DNA of 64,000 nt from Mycogone perniciosa (Eukaryota > Ascomycota > Sordariomycetes > Hypocreales > Hypocreaceae), in contig JAOALB010000136.1 in NCBI GenBank assembly GCA_025331125.1, positions 62,001 to 126,000 of the forward strand. Reading direction: 5' to 3'. Position numbers and translations under genes: made by a program. This document shows, in pieces, positions 13,227-27,226 of the stretch (positions are counted from its first letter, which is position 1; every line of letters begins with the position of its first letter). The notes under the pieces were generated by a model, which was not told the DNA's origin, did no database searches, and saw only the letters and a program-made list of their open reading frames with translations.

Positions 13227-13500
13227 TGTTGCAGAGTACAGTATAGCTATATAGAGTATAAAGAGAAATAGGAATAAAGCTTAATTCTAGTAATAAATAT
13301 ACTGTAATAGCCTCACTATATATATATATAGCTAATATAAAGGAAAATATAGAATATATGCATTATAAGCGCCTATATAGTCTAATATATCGCTTACGCG
13401 ATATATATATTAGCTGGTATCTGCTATATAAGCAGATAAAAGCTCCTTAGCGCTAATAAGCGCTAATAAATAGTAGGTCTTTAGCCTACCTAACCTAATA
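13227..13500 (-). repeat. Copia 3' LTR (274 bp)
   Basis: It starts TGTTGCAGAG and ends CCTAATA on the plus strand, matching 26844-27117 along its full length with mostly C/T and G/A differences. AGTAG lies directly outside it. Confidence 0.92.
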
Positions 13501-15949
13501 CACCCCCTAGTTAATAAAGCTATTCCTAATACTTTATTAACTGCTATCTTAGTTTATTTATAATATTATAACTGTCTGGCTGTACTTTTAAAGTCTCTTT
13601 TACTTAATTAAAAGCTCTTTTATTATAAATATATATTAATATTCTATTATTAAAAGTAAAAGGGATATAAACGCTATAGCTATTATTAATTTATAATAAT
13701 AAAAAGTTAAATAATAAAGCTTTTTAAATAAGTAAATTAGTTTTAAATAGTTAAAATAAATATATTAGCTATCCTTTAGCTTTATTTTTTACTTTTTTTC
13801 TTTAATTATTAATATTATTATTATTATTAATAATAGCAGTATTAATAGTATTAATATAGCTTTAATAAATATTATACTTTTTATATATTCCTTTTATAGT
13901 ATACTTTTATTAGTTAATAATAAAATTATAAAATAAAAATACCTCTTTAATTAAATGTAATTATAGTTGTCTTTTAAAGGTAGTTTATTATAGCGTTAGT
14001 TGTTTTTAGGCAGCTATGCCTACTGCTGCTTTTATACTGGCTACTGCTTTTACGCTAACTCCTGCTTTAGCTAGTCTGGTTTCTGTTACTGCGCTAGCTA
14101 GTCTAGTTATTTAACCTCTCTCTTGTTTAGAGTTAAGGCTTATTAGGAATTGCAAGGAAGCCTTTACTAAGCTGTATGCTGCAGTATTTTTATTAGCTTT
14201 TCCTTTTACTTTTATAGCTTTTATTACTGCTTTTACTTTTACACTAGCCCCTGCCTTTATTATTACTGCTGCTATTTTAATTACTGCTCCTGCTATAGCT
14301 GCTTTTATAGCAGTCCCTGCTTTTACTTTTACTCCTATTACTGCTTTTACTGCTATATTATTATCCCCTCTTTATAAAGGTTATTTAAAATCGGCAATTA
14401 CTAGTAAAAGAGATTTCTTTTAATATATTACTATTGCCTACTTTTAGCAGTATATTATTTATTTTAATAATAACTATTAATATACTTTTTAATATATTTT
14501 TTCCTTACTTTTATTATATTATTTTAATTAATTATATACTTTATAGTTATTTAATATTTATATTAAATATATATTAGCTTTTTTAAGCTATAAGTAAAAA
14601 TAGTAATTAAGTAAATATGACGTTTTTTTTATATATTTATAAATTAATATAATTAAATAGTAATTTAATATAAAAAGGTATTATACTTTTAATTTAATTT
14701 ATTAAAAAAAGAGGATTTAATTTATATTAAAAAGGCAGCTACTTTAAGTAGTTATAATAATAATGCCTTTTATATATAAGTATATAAAGGGTAAAAAGCT
14801 TTAAGTAATTAATTATTATAGTAATAAACTATACTTTTTATAATAAATAGCCTTTAAGTTAAAATTAAATAGTTTCCTATACTTTTATATATTTTATTTT
14901 AATAATTATATATCTGTTAAATTTAATAATACTTTAAAGTACTTAAAGTACTATTAAAAAAAAGCTTTAATAAGCCTATTAATAAATATAAAGTTAATAG
15001 GGAAATAAAAGATTAAGAATAATCTTTTTTAATATTTTTATTAAAGTTATATATTTTATATATTAATATAATACAGGTAAATATTAATTTATATACTTTT
15101 TTTAATTATAAAAATATAGAGTTAATTAATTATTATAGTTAATATTTTAATTAATATTAAAGTTAAATTTTATTTTTTAAAAAAGGTAATATAAACCTAT
15201 TATCTCTTTTACTATTTCAGTAAAGGTAAATAACTTTACTTTAATTATAGATATATTAACTATACTTTAATGTATAGTATTCTATAAAATAAAGCTTAAA
15301 AAAGTATAATAAAATACCTTTAAAATAATCTTTAAGTATTTATATTATTAGTAAAAGAAATATCGCTTAAGGCAGTTAAAACCTATATTTTGCCTTGCCT
15401 TTTATATTAAAAAGTTAAAAAGCGCTATATATATAAATAGTAGATTAGCTAGTTAACTGCTTTAAAGTACTTTTTATTAGGGTTAATTAAAAACTGCAAT
15501 AAAGCCGAGGTATTATATATTATATTTAGCTTTATTATAATAGCTATATAAAGTATAAATTTTACCTTTTTTTAATATGTTTTAATAGTTACTTTTATAG
15601 CTTATATTATAGCTTTCCTAAACTTTATAATTAATATTAAAATTATAGGAAGCTATATTTTATTATTAAACTTAACTTATTTTATAACCTTTTTAATATA
15701 AGTTTTATAGGAAAGGTATATCCTATACTTTTTATAGTTTTAAGTAATTTTAATATTTAAAAACTATTATATATCCCCTTTACTATAAAGTTTATACTTT
15801 ACTTTAAAAGTATTTAATAGCTTAATATAAAGAGCTTTATTATTATTATAATATACAATTAAAATATTATTTATATAAAATATAATAAAAATCTTTTAAG
15901 CTTAGTTATAGAAAAGGCAAAGCTCTTTAAAGTTTAAGATTAACCTTTA

Positions 15950-16480
15950 TTTCCTTAAGGTTAAAGATAATTTATTAAACTATAGTTTTAGCAAGTCCTT
16001 TAATTTATATAAAGCTTTAGCGAGCTTTAAATAAATATTTAGTAGCTTAAAACCCTTAAAAAGCTTATATATAACTAGTTTCGAATTTTTATCCTTCAAA
16101 GTATTAAAAAAAGCGTTTTTAATATTATACTGCTTTAACTTAAAATCGAATTTTACTGTTAAAGTAATAAATATATAGAAAAAATGCGCTATTAATATAG
16201 CTGTATATATACTCTTTATTATAAAGTGTTCCTGTAAGTCCCTTCAGACTATAAGTTAAGCTTTGCAGCGTTTTAGATTTCTATTCTAGTTAAACTTATA
16301 TATAAAAACCTAATATATAGGTAATAGCTTTATCTTTTCCTTTAAGTGTAGTGTCTTTTACCAGGTTCCTTTCGCGCGCAGAGAGTTAATCTTGTTACGC
16401 GCAGCTTGTTTAAACCTAGCCTTAAATAGGTATTTTATAAGCTCCTTCTAGTCTTTTAGCGGTTTCGCTAAATCCTCCTA
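15950..16480 (-). pseudogene. Copia reverse transcriptase remnant
   Basis: Minus-strand translation through RIP stops shows the Copia RT core: LRAKGTW, WVF.YKFN.NGNLKR.KARLV-like, QYNIKNAFFN (the DVKTAFL box) and LAKALYKLKD.P.LW. The 16370-16470 stretch keeps several CpG-rich patches. It is inactive. Confidence 0.8.
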
Positions 16481-16831
16481 GTAAACAGTTTGCTTGTTAA
16501 AAGTAATACTTTTCTAGGGGGAAGCTTTTCAGTCTATTACTGAACTGCTTGTCGGCTTCTATTAATCAGGCAGCAGTCAATATAGCATTAAACTAAAGAG
16601 TCCTGTAATTATTAAGTATATGCCAAGCTTATTATCCTTTAAAGTAGTGCTCGGGGTATACGTTTTAATCCTATATATTAAGAGATACTCATTAACCTTT
16701 CTTGCGGATTGTTTCCCTTAAAGTCTTATACTCCTGCAAGTATTAGCTACTGCTTTACTGCTTAGGGAATTACTAGCTGACTTTTCCTTTAAAATCTGCT
16801 CTTTTAATATAAAAGTAGGTAAGTCTTTTAT

Positions 16832-17003
16832 TGTTACGGCACTGACTATGATGTGATGTTAACGCCCTGTTACGTAAGCTCCGGTCATATAACCAGGCCT
16901 TAACGCATTTTTAGCTATAGCTTTCTATAAAGCCTTAGGGCTTCCTTGCTCTCTATAGTATAATAATAATATTTGCCCTGACCTGCCTTCCTATACTGTA
17001 ATA
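16832..17003 (+). repeat. Chromovirus 5' LTR (172 bp)
   Basis: It starts TGTTACGGCA and ends ACTGTAATA. It has the same length as 23359-23530 and is preceded by TTTAT. Compared with the solo LTR at 4783-4955 it carries many C-to-T and G-to-A changes. Confidence 0.93.
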
Positions 17004-20000
17004 GTTTATGCTGTCCTTTAACTTGGCTGCGCTATTGCGAGGCATATACCTAACTAATTACGAACTTCCCTAAATTCCCCCTTTAATCCTAAACCTATAA
17101 TAACGCCTTTATAGCTTAGCCCTCGCCCCTTAAACCTTATACTTATAGGAAACTAATTATAAGTGAGATAAATATAGATGCCCTAAACCTCACCCTATAA
17201 CCTAACCTAGCCTAATAGACTATAGTCTTTACTATAAAGCTAGCGCCTTTCCCTTTTCTCTTTAAACCCCTGTAAAAGTCTAGTGTTAATAGCGATTATA
17301 TATATTTAATAAATGCAATTATTAGGGATAATAACCTTTACTATTAGTTCTATCTCTTTAGTTAAGTAATAAATAAAGGCTTAGCTTAATAAAAAAAATA
17401 AAAGTAAACCTTTAAATAGGAAATTTTAAAATAGGCAGCTGAAAACTAAAACTTTAAAATATGAATGAAAGTTTAGGTTAAAGCCTTAAATATAGCTTTA
17501 CTGCTAAACCTTAAAAATAATAACCTACCTAGCTATTGCTAGATTAAAGACTTTAAGTAATTTAATAGTAAGTAAAAAAATATTATTAAATGCTAGTAAA
17601 ATATATTAACTAGCGCTTTTAAATTAATATTACTTTTATAATTAATTAATTAATATTTTTAATTAAATTTAAAAAGATTTTATATATTATAGGCCTTTTA
17701 AAAGGAAATATTTATTAACTATAATAAAAAAACTTTAATATTATTATTAAGAATTTTAATAACCCTGCCTAATAGTATTAAAAAATTAATATAATACTTT
17801 TTATTAATTTTAATAAGTAATATAAAATAATTAATTTATCTTAAAAGGTATTATAGTCTTTTAATAACCTATATATATTAAATAAACCTTTTTAGAATTT
17901 TATAGTAAAGTTATTTATACTAGGCAGTAAATATAATAAAACTATTAAGTAGATAGTAAAGGCCTTAAAAATAAAGGTTTTTTAAGAATTTACTAATACT
18001 ATAAACACTTAAATAATTAAGCTAGATAAATTTAATTTTACTAAATAATATTAACTTTATTAAACTATCTATAATAGGCTTTAAAAAGGCGTTTACTATA
18101 ATACCCTTTATACCGCTTAAATAGGCTAGCGTTAATAAAGCTATTAATAATAGCAGTAATATTATTAATACTAGCAGAATAACTAAGTAAATAACTAAGC
18201 CGCTGCTTTAGCGCTAACTAGTAACCTAATACAGCTAGATACTGTATATATTATACTACTTTGCCTTTAAGTCTCTTGTAAGGAATATATCGCTAAAGGA
18301 CTATACTTTTACTATAAAAAAGTAAATTATAGCTTTAATAAATATAATAAGAAAAAGTAGGTTAATATATATTAAAGAAATCTATATTAGGTATAAAACT
18401 AAAATTATTAAATTTAGCTATATTAACTATGCCTTAATTTAGCAGTATTTTAAGGCTAGCAGTAGAATAGCCTAGTAAAGTATAATAACTAAACCCTAAT
18501 AGTATATTAATACTACCCGCAACGCCTAGTTAACCTATAAATCCAGGCTCTAAACAATATACCTTCTTTAAGTATTAATAAAGATAATAATAGTAGCACT
18601 ACTTTATTAACTTTTAACCTACCTTAGTTTAGCTAGCTATACTTATCGGGAACCTAGACTTAACTTATAAACTAGGGAAAAGATTAATTTTTACTGAAAG
18701 TTATAAATAAAGGTTAATTATAAATAATACTGTTATCTTAAAATAAATTTACTGCTGCCTTTTTAATTAAAAGCTTTTTAAACTTAAATTAATAAATAGT
18801 AAATCCTTTTTAATATAAACTATATTATCCTTTATATATAATGTTTATATTAATATAAAAGCTTTAATAGATAGCGGCTATATACTTTAGGCTTTTATTA
18901 GCTGCACTTTTATTAAGCGATTTAGTATTACTATTTAATAACTGCTATTTATTAAAAACCTTCTTTTTATTAATAAAAATATAGCTAATAAAATTTTAGA
19001 CTTTTTTATTATATAAACTATAATTAGCCTTTATAAAGAACTTTGCCTTTTTTTTATTATAAATATCCTTAATAATATATTTATTATCTTTAGCCTTTTA
19101 TAGCTAAGAAAATATAACTTTAATATTAACTAGGAAAAATTAACTATTATTTTTAAATCCTATTACTATTATTATTATTGCCTTTTAAAGAATATAGCTA
19201 GCCCTATATAAGTCTTAATAGTAGTTAAAATAAAAAATAATTTCGCTAAAGCTAATATAAGGAATATATATTACTAGCAATTAATAGTTAAAGATACCTT
19301 AAATAAAGCAGAGCTTAACTTAACTAAATAAAAAACTATACTATACCAGTAACTATTAGTTAAGAATACCTAAGAAAAAGAAGACTATAACCTAACTAGA
19401 GAAGGAGCTTATAAACTGTGCATTTTATAAACCTTAATATTAAACTAAAATTATTATATAACTTACAGGTGCAGTAAAATTAATAATAAAGAAATATAGG
19501 TATAGATAATCCTAAACTAAATATATATAAAGCCACTGCCTGCTTTTATAATCTGCAGTTAATAATAAAAAGGAAAACCTTTATTAAAGCTACTATTATT
19601 ACCTTTTAATATATTACTTTTATAAAATTAAATTAAACTTTAAAATTAAGAAGTATACTTAAATATAGCGGATATATAAATAATAATAGCTATAAACTTT
19701 ATTACCTTTTATTATTAACTATATATCTGCATAATAAAAGTAACCTAAAAGGAGATTAACTAAACTATTAAAATTAAAGAACTAGCACCTATTAGCCTAC
19801 TAAAGCCTTTAAATAAGTTTTTCCGATAAATATTTATAGGATAAAGAGATTATATTAAAGTAAAAATAATATTACTAAAAGAAATATATAACTTTATTAA
19901 TAAATATTATTTTTTAATATAATTAAAAAAGATTATAACTATTAATATAAAGAAATTTATAGCAGGAAAACCTAAATTTAATAAACTAAATATTTTAAAG

Positions 20001-20384
20001 CAACTGCTATTTTAGCTATATAACCTATATAATACTTTTTTGCTAAAGATAGTAAATAAGCTTCCTTTATAATAGGCCTAGGACTATAAAATCGAGATAT
20101 TGGCGGGAAAAGACCCTTTATACTAAAAAAATAAGCTATTTTTACTTAATAAACTGCAGGTAATAAAAAAATAGTTAAATAATAATTTAATAAAAGGATT
20201 TATCTGCAAATTGTAAATATAATATACTACTCCCCTTCTTTTAACTATAAAATTAAAAGGCAGTATCTATATCTATTAAAACTTTTAAAGGTTAAATAAT
20301 ATTACTATTAAGAGTTAATACCTATTACTATTAATCTAGGAAACCCTTAATACTTTAAGCCATGTAAAGGTATATATAAAACTC

Positions 20385-20610
20385 GATATTATTGCCGCGT
20401 TTAATAACCTTTATATTACTAAAGGAAATATATAGAAAATAGTATTTATCATAAGGTTTAGCCTTTTTAAGATATTAATTATACCTTTTAGCCTCTGCAA
20501 CGCGCCTGCTATATTTTAATACTATATTAACTATACTTTTTATAACCTCTTTAACTGCACCTATATAATATACTTTAATAACGTTTTTATATACTCTTTA
20601 AGCTAAAAAG
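20385..20610 (+). pseudogene. Chromovirus reverse transcriptase remnant
   Basis: The degraded frame contains IAAFN.L.I..G, FGLFEYLVMPF-like, LCNAPA.F and IYFNNV.IYS in place of the YLDD active-site box, the order of a Gypsy RT. Active-site Asp codons are altered to Asn codons. Confidence 0.8.
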
Positions 20611-22924
20611 AATACTAAAAATATATCTGTAAAGTAGTAGCCTGCTTTTAAAATACTAGCCTTTAAATTAATATTATTAAATGCAAGTTTAAAATAATAA
20701 AAATAAAATACTTTAATTTAATTATTACCTTAAAGGGATTAAAGATAAATCCTAAGAAAGTTAAAGCTGTATTAAACTAGTAACCACTTAAAGGAGTAAA
20801 AGACCTATAAAAGTTGCTTAGCTTTATAAACTTTTATCGCTATTTTATTTAAAAATACTTTAAAATAGCTGCATTATTAAATAAGCTTTTAAAGAAAGGT
20901 TAACTATATATTTAGGGAGAAAAATAGCAGGAAGCCTTTAATTTAATTAAATACACTTTTAAATTAACTTTAATTTTAGCCCCTTTTAACTATAATAAAT
21001 AAATAGTCTTTAAAATAAACGCCTTTAATTAGGCATTAGGCGGTATCCTATTACAGTATAATAAAAAAAGCATTTTATACTTTATTATATTCTTTTCTAT
21101 AAAGTATAACACTTAAAAATACAACTATAAAATCTATAATAAAGAACTTTTAGCTATTATTAAAGCAATAAAGGAGTAGCGCCTAGAATTATAAAGCTTA
21201 TAAGAATTTAAGATTATTATAGACTATAAAAACCTTAAATACTTTACTTTAATTAAAGCCTTAAATTAGCAATAAGTTTAATAGTTTAAATTCCTTTTTA
21301 ACTTTAATTTCTATATTATTTATTGACCTGGCTTTAAAGCTATAAAGCCTAACGCTTTAAGTAGAAAAGTAGAAGATAGGCCTGCGAAATTAAATCCCTT
21401 TAACAATTAAATTAAAAACAGGTAATACACTATCCTCCTATAAAGTTCTTTTAGCCTTAAAGTTTAAGCAATATTTTAAGAAGAAATCTTGTTAAATATA
21501 GAAATATCTATAAAGGCTGCCCCTATAGCTATAATAATACCTGCAGAAAATAAACTAATCGATAACCTAATTGCAGTAGTATATAAACGAAATACTATAG
21601 CGAGAGAAATAGTAACTGCACTTTAAAACCCTAATATCTGCTAATAGCTAAAGCAGCTATATAGGGAACTCTAAATTATAATAAATAACTATTAAGTAAT
21701 AAATAGCAGAATTTACTATTAATAGCAGCTCTTTATTCCTTTTAATAATAAGCTTTATATATAAATCCTATTTAGAAACTACTTTAACAGCCTAGCTGGA
21801 TATTTAGGCAGGTTTAAAACCCTAGACTTTATTAGCTAAATATATTAATAGCTATAAATCTTAAAAGATATTAAAGTATTTATATAAGCCTATAAATTAT
21901 ACATTAAAATAAAGGCTTTATAATCTTTACTATAAAGTTTCCTTTAACTACTGCTAGTTTTATTTTATATATAATTAAATATTTCCATTAACTATATTAT
22001 ACCGCTGCCTAAATCTTACTGCTATAATACTATTTATAAATATTTACTAATAATAGTCTATTACTTTATTAAAATATACTACTTTATACCTATTACTTTA
22101 CTATTAATAAAAAAGTTAACTAATATATTTATTAATAGGATTTACTGCCTTTATAGTATACTTAATAATATTATATTAAACTGCAGTATATAATTTATAT
22201 TAAAATTCTAAAAATAACTTTTAAAGTAATTAAAAGTTATATTAAAATAGTTATTAGCCTTTTACTTTAAGATTAATAGTTAAATTAAAAGAATTAATAT
22301 AAGTATAAAATAATACCTGTAAGCTTTTATTAACTTCTACTAAAACGACTAGGTTTACTGGCTTTTATTAGCTAAATTCGCTGTAACTAATATAGTATTT
22401 AAAACTACTAGTATATTGCTGTTTTTCGCTAACTATAGTTTTAACCCTCGCTTAAAGACAAAGCCTTTATAGCCTTGCCTGCTAAACCTTTCTGCAGTAA
22501 AGAAAAGAGAGTTTTTCTGTATTAACGCTATTACTAATTGATTTAAATGCATTATTATATAACTAAAAGCCTTTATTAAAGCCTTAAAAAAAAGATATAA
22601 AGAAAACGCAAATATATAAAGGGAGGCATTATTAGTTTATACTATTAGGCAGGAAGTCTTTATTAATATATAAAATATAAAGATTAACCAGCTAATAAAA
22701 AAGCTAGATAATGAATAGGCAGGACTTTATATAATAATAAAGGTATACTTATAAGCCTGCATTATTGGCTTGCTGGAAGGTATAAAGATCTTCCTAGTCT
22801 TATATAACTCTCTCCTATAACCTAAAACAGCTACTTTACTGCACTTTAAGCAAAAGATAATTAATAAAGCTAAGTTAAAGAATATTTAAGGCAGGGTATT
22901 AGAAAGGGAAGATAGTATAGATAA

Positions 22925-23050
22925 AGTATAAGAGAAGTAAGAGTTTAAAGCGCTTTTAGATTATTATAATAATAATAGTTTCTATTACTTTATTAAATAG
23001 AGATACTATACTACTATATAATAATTAATTAAAGACTTATAAAGCTAAAA
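22925..23050 (+). pseudogene. Chromodomain remnant at pol C-terminus
   Basis: After the integrase region the frame reads, through RIP stops, V.EK.EFKALLDYY followed by FYYFIK.RYY and LIKDL. This matches the chromodomain pattern (E..W.VE.IL, YLVKWKGY, TWEP...L). It places the element among chromoviruses, whose chromodomains are known in other fungi to target insertion to heterochromatin. Confidence 0.65.
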
Positions 23051-23341
23051 GAGGGTAATATAAAACTTTTATATAAAAAACCTAAAAAAGCCAGGCCTAC
23101 TGCAATAAATATTAAAAGGAATTATAAAAAAAGAAAAAAAGGAAATGGCTAGAAAGAAACTAATGCCCGCAAAGCGCTAATTGAAGACTACACTACGCCA
23201 AAGCCTACAATTAAACTATATATCACTGACACCAAAAACTGTATAATTTGCCTTATTTACCCTTATATCTGAAATGTTAAGATAGATTACCTAGAATTTC
23301 GATTTATGCAAGCAATATAGCCATTTACGGCCGAATAGCGA

Positions 23342-23358
23342 GATAGGAGGGGGGGTAC
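23342..23358 (+). other. Polypurine tract of the chromovirus
   Basis: GATAGGAGGGGGGGTAC lies immediately upstream of the 3' LTR start at 23359. This is the expected place and composition for plus-strand priming in LTR retrotransposons. Confidence 0.85.
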
Positions 23359-23530
23359 TGTTACGGTATTGACTGTAACGCGATATTGACGCCCTGTCAC
23401 GTGAGCTCCGGTTATATAACTAGGCCCCAACGCGTTCCTAGCTATAGCTTTCCGTAGAGCCTCAGGGCTTCCTTACTCTCCACAGTACAACAATAATATT
23501 TACCCTAACCTGCCTTCCTATACCGTGATA
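23359..23530 (+). repeat. Chromovirus 3' LTR (172 bp)
   Basis: It starts TGTTACGGTA and ends CCGTGATA (ancestral ...CCGTGACA). It is followed by TTTAT at 23531-23535, the duplicate of 16827-16831. Confidence 0.93.
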
Positions 23531-26500
23531 TTTATATACTGGTCTGCCTTTAACTATAGCAGTTTATCCTCTTTTATTAAGTAATACACCCTTAATATAT
23601 AAAGCTATTCTTCTACTAGCTCTCTTTCTTTAAAGAGAGGTAGGTTACTTTTAAAAGCGTTATTTAAGATTCCTATTGATATATTAGTTTTATTTATAGA
23701 GATTAACTATTTTAAAGTAGCCTTTAATATTTAAAGACTAAAAGGTCTTTTTAAGTATACTAGTAGTTTACTTAAAGTATTTATTAAATTAATCTTAATA
23801 CTTTATATAATCTTTACCTTTAAAAGTATATTCTTTTTTTCTGTATTACCTATAAAAATATCTTTTACTATAGGAATATATATTAGGAAAAGTTTAAATT
23901 CCAGCTTATTTTCTTTAACTTTATTAAATAGCTTATTTAACTTAACTATAAATAGCTTATCTGCACTTTCTTTTTTACTATTAAAAAAGCTAGTTTTATT
24001 AAACTATATATTCTTTATAATAATTACTTTTACTAAGTAGGGTAATTAAATACAATATATATTATTTACAGTATATTTAATAAAATATTTAATTAAGCCT
24101 TTAGGCTTTATTTTAAATTCTCTTTTATTCTAGCTAGCTTTACAGTCTTTATTAAGTATATAGGCGCAGCAGCTATATATATAAAGTCCGCTTTAATTTA
24201 ACTATAAGTCTACAGACAACTCTTTATTAAAAAAGGCGCAAAATCGCGAAACTATTACTTTAATTTTTCAATAAGTAATATTATATTAAAGCTATATATA
24301 AAACTTATATTAATCATATACACTACAGCTTTTATACTTTTAAGCTATAAATTAATTAAAAGGCTTGCAGCTTTAAATATCTTTATCGATTTATTTATAA
24401 CTTCTTAACCTGCGCGCTTTAAAGCGCTATTTGGCTTATATATATAGGAAAGGGCAAGCTTTAAGATAATTCCTTCTGCGTTTACTTAAATCTAAAAGTG
24501 TATTAAGCCTTTAACTGTAATTACAGCTTTTTTATTATTATACCTAAAAAAATACACTAAAATATTATATTGCGTTTTTACTATATTTATAAAGTTAAAG
24601 AGAGTATTAAAGATAGTATTTTATTCTTTATTTAATAAAGGGTATATATATAACTATAAAGTATATATTTTTTAAGCATTAAAAGCCAGTTATCTTTATT
24701 ATAACTATAAAGATAGTTTTAAAGATTTTAATACACTTTAAAGAATAGTCTTAATACTTATCTTTTAAATATTTTGCAAAAGATAACCTGTTTTATATAT
24801 ATAAAAGTATAGGCTTTATACTTTATTTACGTAGTTCCTTTAATATATATATTCTTTATATTCTTTACTAGTACTTTAAGCGCTTTTAGGCTTAAATATC
24901 CTAATTATAGGTGCTAAAGCTTCTTTAAGTTATTATATAGTATTAGTAGGTTATATATTAGTCTTCTCCTTTTTTTAATATTATATAGATATAGTAGTCT
25001 GCGCTAGGAAAAAGGAATAAAGCAGTTATACTGCTTAAGATAATATATTTAAAGATAAAGGTAATATAAAGTAATAAAGGTTTATATTAAAGAAATAAAA
25101 GATTATACTTATACTTTACTTTCCCTATAATAGTATTTAAATTTATTATATTAATATAAAGTATATTATTATACCCTATAAGCTATATTCTTACTTTTTA
25201 AAGCTTTAATAAAAATATAATATTAATATAAAATCCTTTAACTATAGCTATATATATAAGCTTTACTAAACGCGCTGCCTTTTAATATAAATTATAAAGA
25301 GTATCTTTTAATAGGCAGCGTCCTTTTCTAGCTATAAAGTACTTAGCTCCTCCTGCTTTAATATAGTTATTTTCTATATTTAAAATAAAAAAGCTAAAAA
25401 TAAAGTAATTTTTATTATTTACTAAATAAATAATACTATAAATATTAAAGAGAGTACTTTAAAAGATGCAGTAAAATATATCCTACATATTAATATATAT
25501 TAATATACTTATTATATATACTATAAAGCTTATATCTTCTTTATTAATTAAGTTTAAGGAGATTAAAGTAGCTATAATAATTAAAGCTATACCTTTTTAA
25601 GCTAAGGCTATAAAGTTAATACCATTTTTACTAAATTTATTATAAAGTATATATTATTTATCTTTTTAAAGGTAAATATAAATTTCTATAGCTTATTGCA
25701 GGTTAAGGATATATTTCCCTTTTTTATTAGGTTTTCCTTTAAGCGCAGTAAATAGTATACTATAGTCCTTTAAAGGCTAATTATACCTTTCCTGTCTATA
25801 TAGGCATTCTTTCCTAGTAAAAGCTTTTAAATATATAGTATTATTCGCTATAGCTTTATTTAAGCAGTTATTAAATATTATATAAAGTCTATAAATGTAA
25901 TTTTCTATATTTTATATACTATTTAAAAAAAGCTAATTAAATTAATTAAAGGAAAAGATTTTAGCGGTTTTACTGCTCTTAATTTAACTATTTATATAAT
26001 ATAGGTAATGCAAAGTAAAGTTTAAGGTATAGCATACTTTAATAGCTTTTAAAAAAGCCTTTTAAGCAGCTATTCCTATAACTTTAAAGAGCTTATACTT
26101 TACTGCATTTATATAAACGCGCGCTTAATTTATATACTATACTTTTAGCTTTAAGTTCCTATACTTTATATTATATAAAGTGTATTTATATAAAATCTAT
26201 ACTTTTTTATATATTATATCCTTGCAAAAAGCTAATTATTCTTTAAGCTTTTTTATAATTTAATAAATAGTAAACTTAATGTTTAAGTTTTTATTATTTT
26301 TATTAGCTGCTTTAATAGCAGTAAAGGCTAAAGCTATAGCTTAAATTATAGCTTTAAAGTCTATAAAGATTAAAGTATAAATACTAATATTAATTATCTT
26401 TTATATTTATTTAAAAATTACTGCCTTAACCTTCTTCTTTTTAATATATAAAGCAATAATATACTAGTATTTATAAAGTAGACTATTATAATAAATAGAG

Positions 26501-26843
26501 ATATTTATTAAAGTAGCTTTTTTTTTAAATACTTTTAAAGCAGTTTCTTTTACTTTAATTAAAGTAAGTGGCTTTAAAGTAGGGAAATAATTGTTATTTT
26601 AATTAAAGAGATTAAGATTAACTTTATTCTAGATCCTTGCAGTAGTTATATAGTTATTTAGAATAGTAATCCATTTAATCTACTATACTATTAAATCTAG
26701 CTTTATAAAGGTAATATCTTTTGCATTATCTATTATAAAAGGTAGCTTTAAGAGCTTAAAGGCGAAGGGAAAGAGTAAAGGTAAAGATATAATATTAAAA
26801 GAAGTTTTTAGTAACTTTAATAATTACTACTTAGGCTTATAAC

Positions 26844-27117
26844 TATCGCGGAGTGCAGTACAGCTATATAAAGTATAGAGAGAAATAGGAATAACGCTTA
26901 ATTCTAGTAATAAATATACTATAATAGCCTCGCTATATATATATATAGCTAATATAAAGGAAAACGTAGAATGTATACGTTATAAGCGCCTATATAGTCT
27001 AATATATCGCTTACCCGATATATATATTAGCTGGTATCTGCTATATAAGCAGATAAAAGCTCTTTAGCGCTGATAAGCGCTAATAAGTGGTAGGTCCTTA
27101 GGCTACCTAACCCAACA
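26844..27117 (-). repeat. Copia 5' LTR (274 bp)
   Basis: It reads TATCGCGGAGTGCAG... to ...CCCAACA on the plus strand, so the minus strand starts TGTTGGGTTAGG as typical Copia LTRs do. It is followed by AGTAG (27118-27122). Its right end is less mutated than the 13.2-kb partner. Confidence 0.92.
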
Positions 27118-27122
27118 AGTAG

Positions 27123-27226
27123 GCTATAGATTATTAAATATAATAAATAGTTAAAAAAAGGATATTATATATAAAAAAGGGGAAAGGATTAAATAAATTT
27201 TAAGAATAAAATTAATAGGAAAGGGA
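27123..27226 (+). other. Internal 3' stub of a second element-B-type Gypsy copy
   Basis: A short AT-rich stretch between the Copia target duplication and the LTR at 27227. It ends in GGAAAGGGA, like the sequence just before the LTR at 9004, so it is the end of an internal Gypsy region. Confidence 0.6.

Larger units (their letters stand above)
16832..23530 (+). mobile_element. RIP-degraded Ty3/Gypsy chromovirus (element E)
   Basis: A full-length element has 172-bp LTRs at both ends, target duplication TTTAT (16827-16831 and 23531-23535), and a polypurine tract just before the 3' LTR. Plus-strand pol remnants include RT at about 20385-20610 and a C-terminal chromodomain-like segment at about 22925-23050. 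It sits inside the Copia element, so it is younger. Stops are TAA/TAG from former CAA/CAG and TGG. No clear tRNA primer-binding site could be assigned after 17003. Confidence 0.92.
13227..27117 (-). mobile_element. RIP-degraded Ty1/Copia element with a nested chromovirus
   Basis: A complete minus-strand Copia has 274-bp LTRs at 13227-13500 and 26844-27117 and a perfect 5-bp target duplication AGTAG (13222-13226 and 27118-27122). A minus-strand PPT (CTAGGGGGTG-type, 13501-13510) adjoins the 3' LTR. RT on the minus strand at about 15950-16480 is of Copia type. Removing the nested Gypsy (16832-23530 plus one TTTAT) leaves an element of about 7.2 kb. The internal region between RNase H and 3' LTR is unusually long, as in the left-edge copy. 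All frames are destroyed by RIP. Confidence 0.9.
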
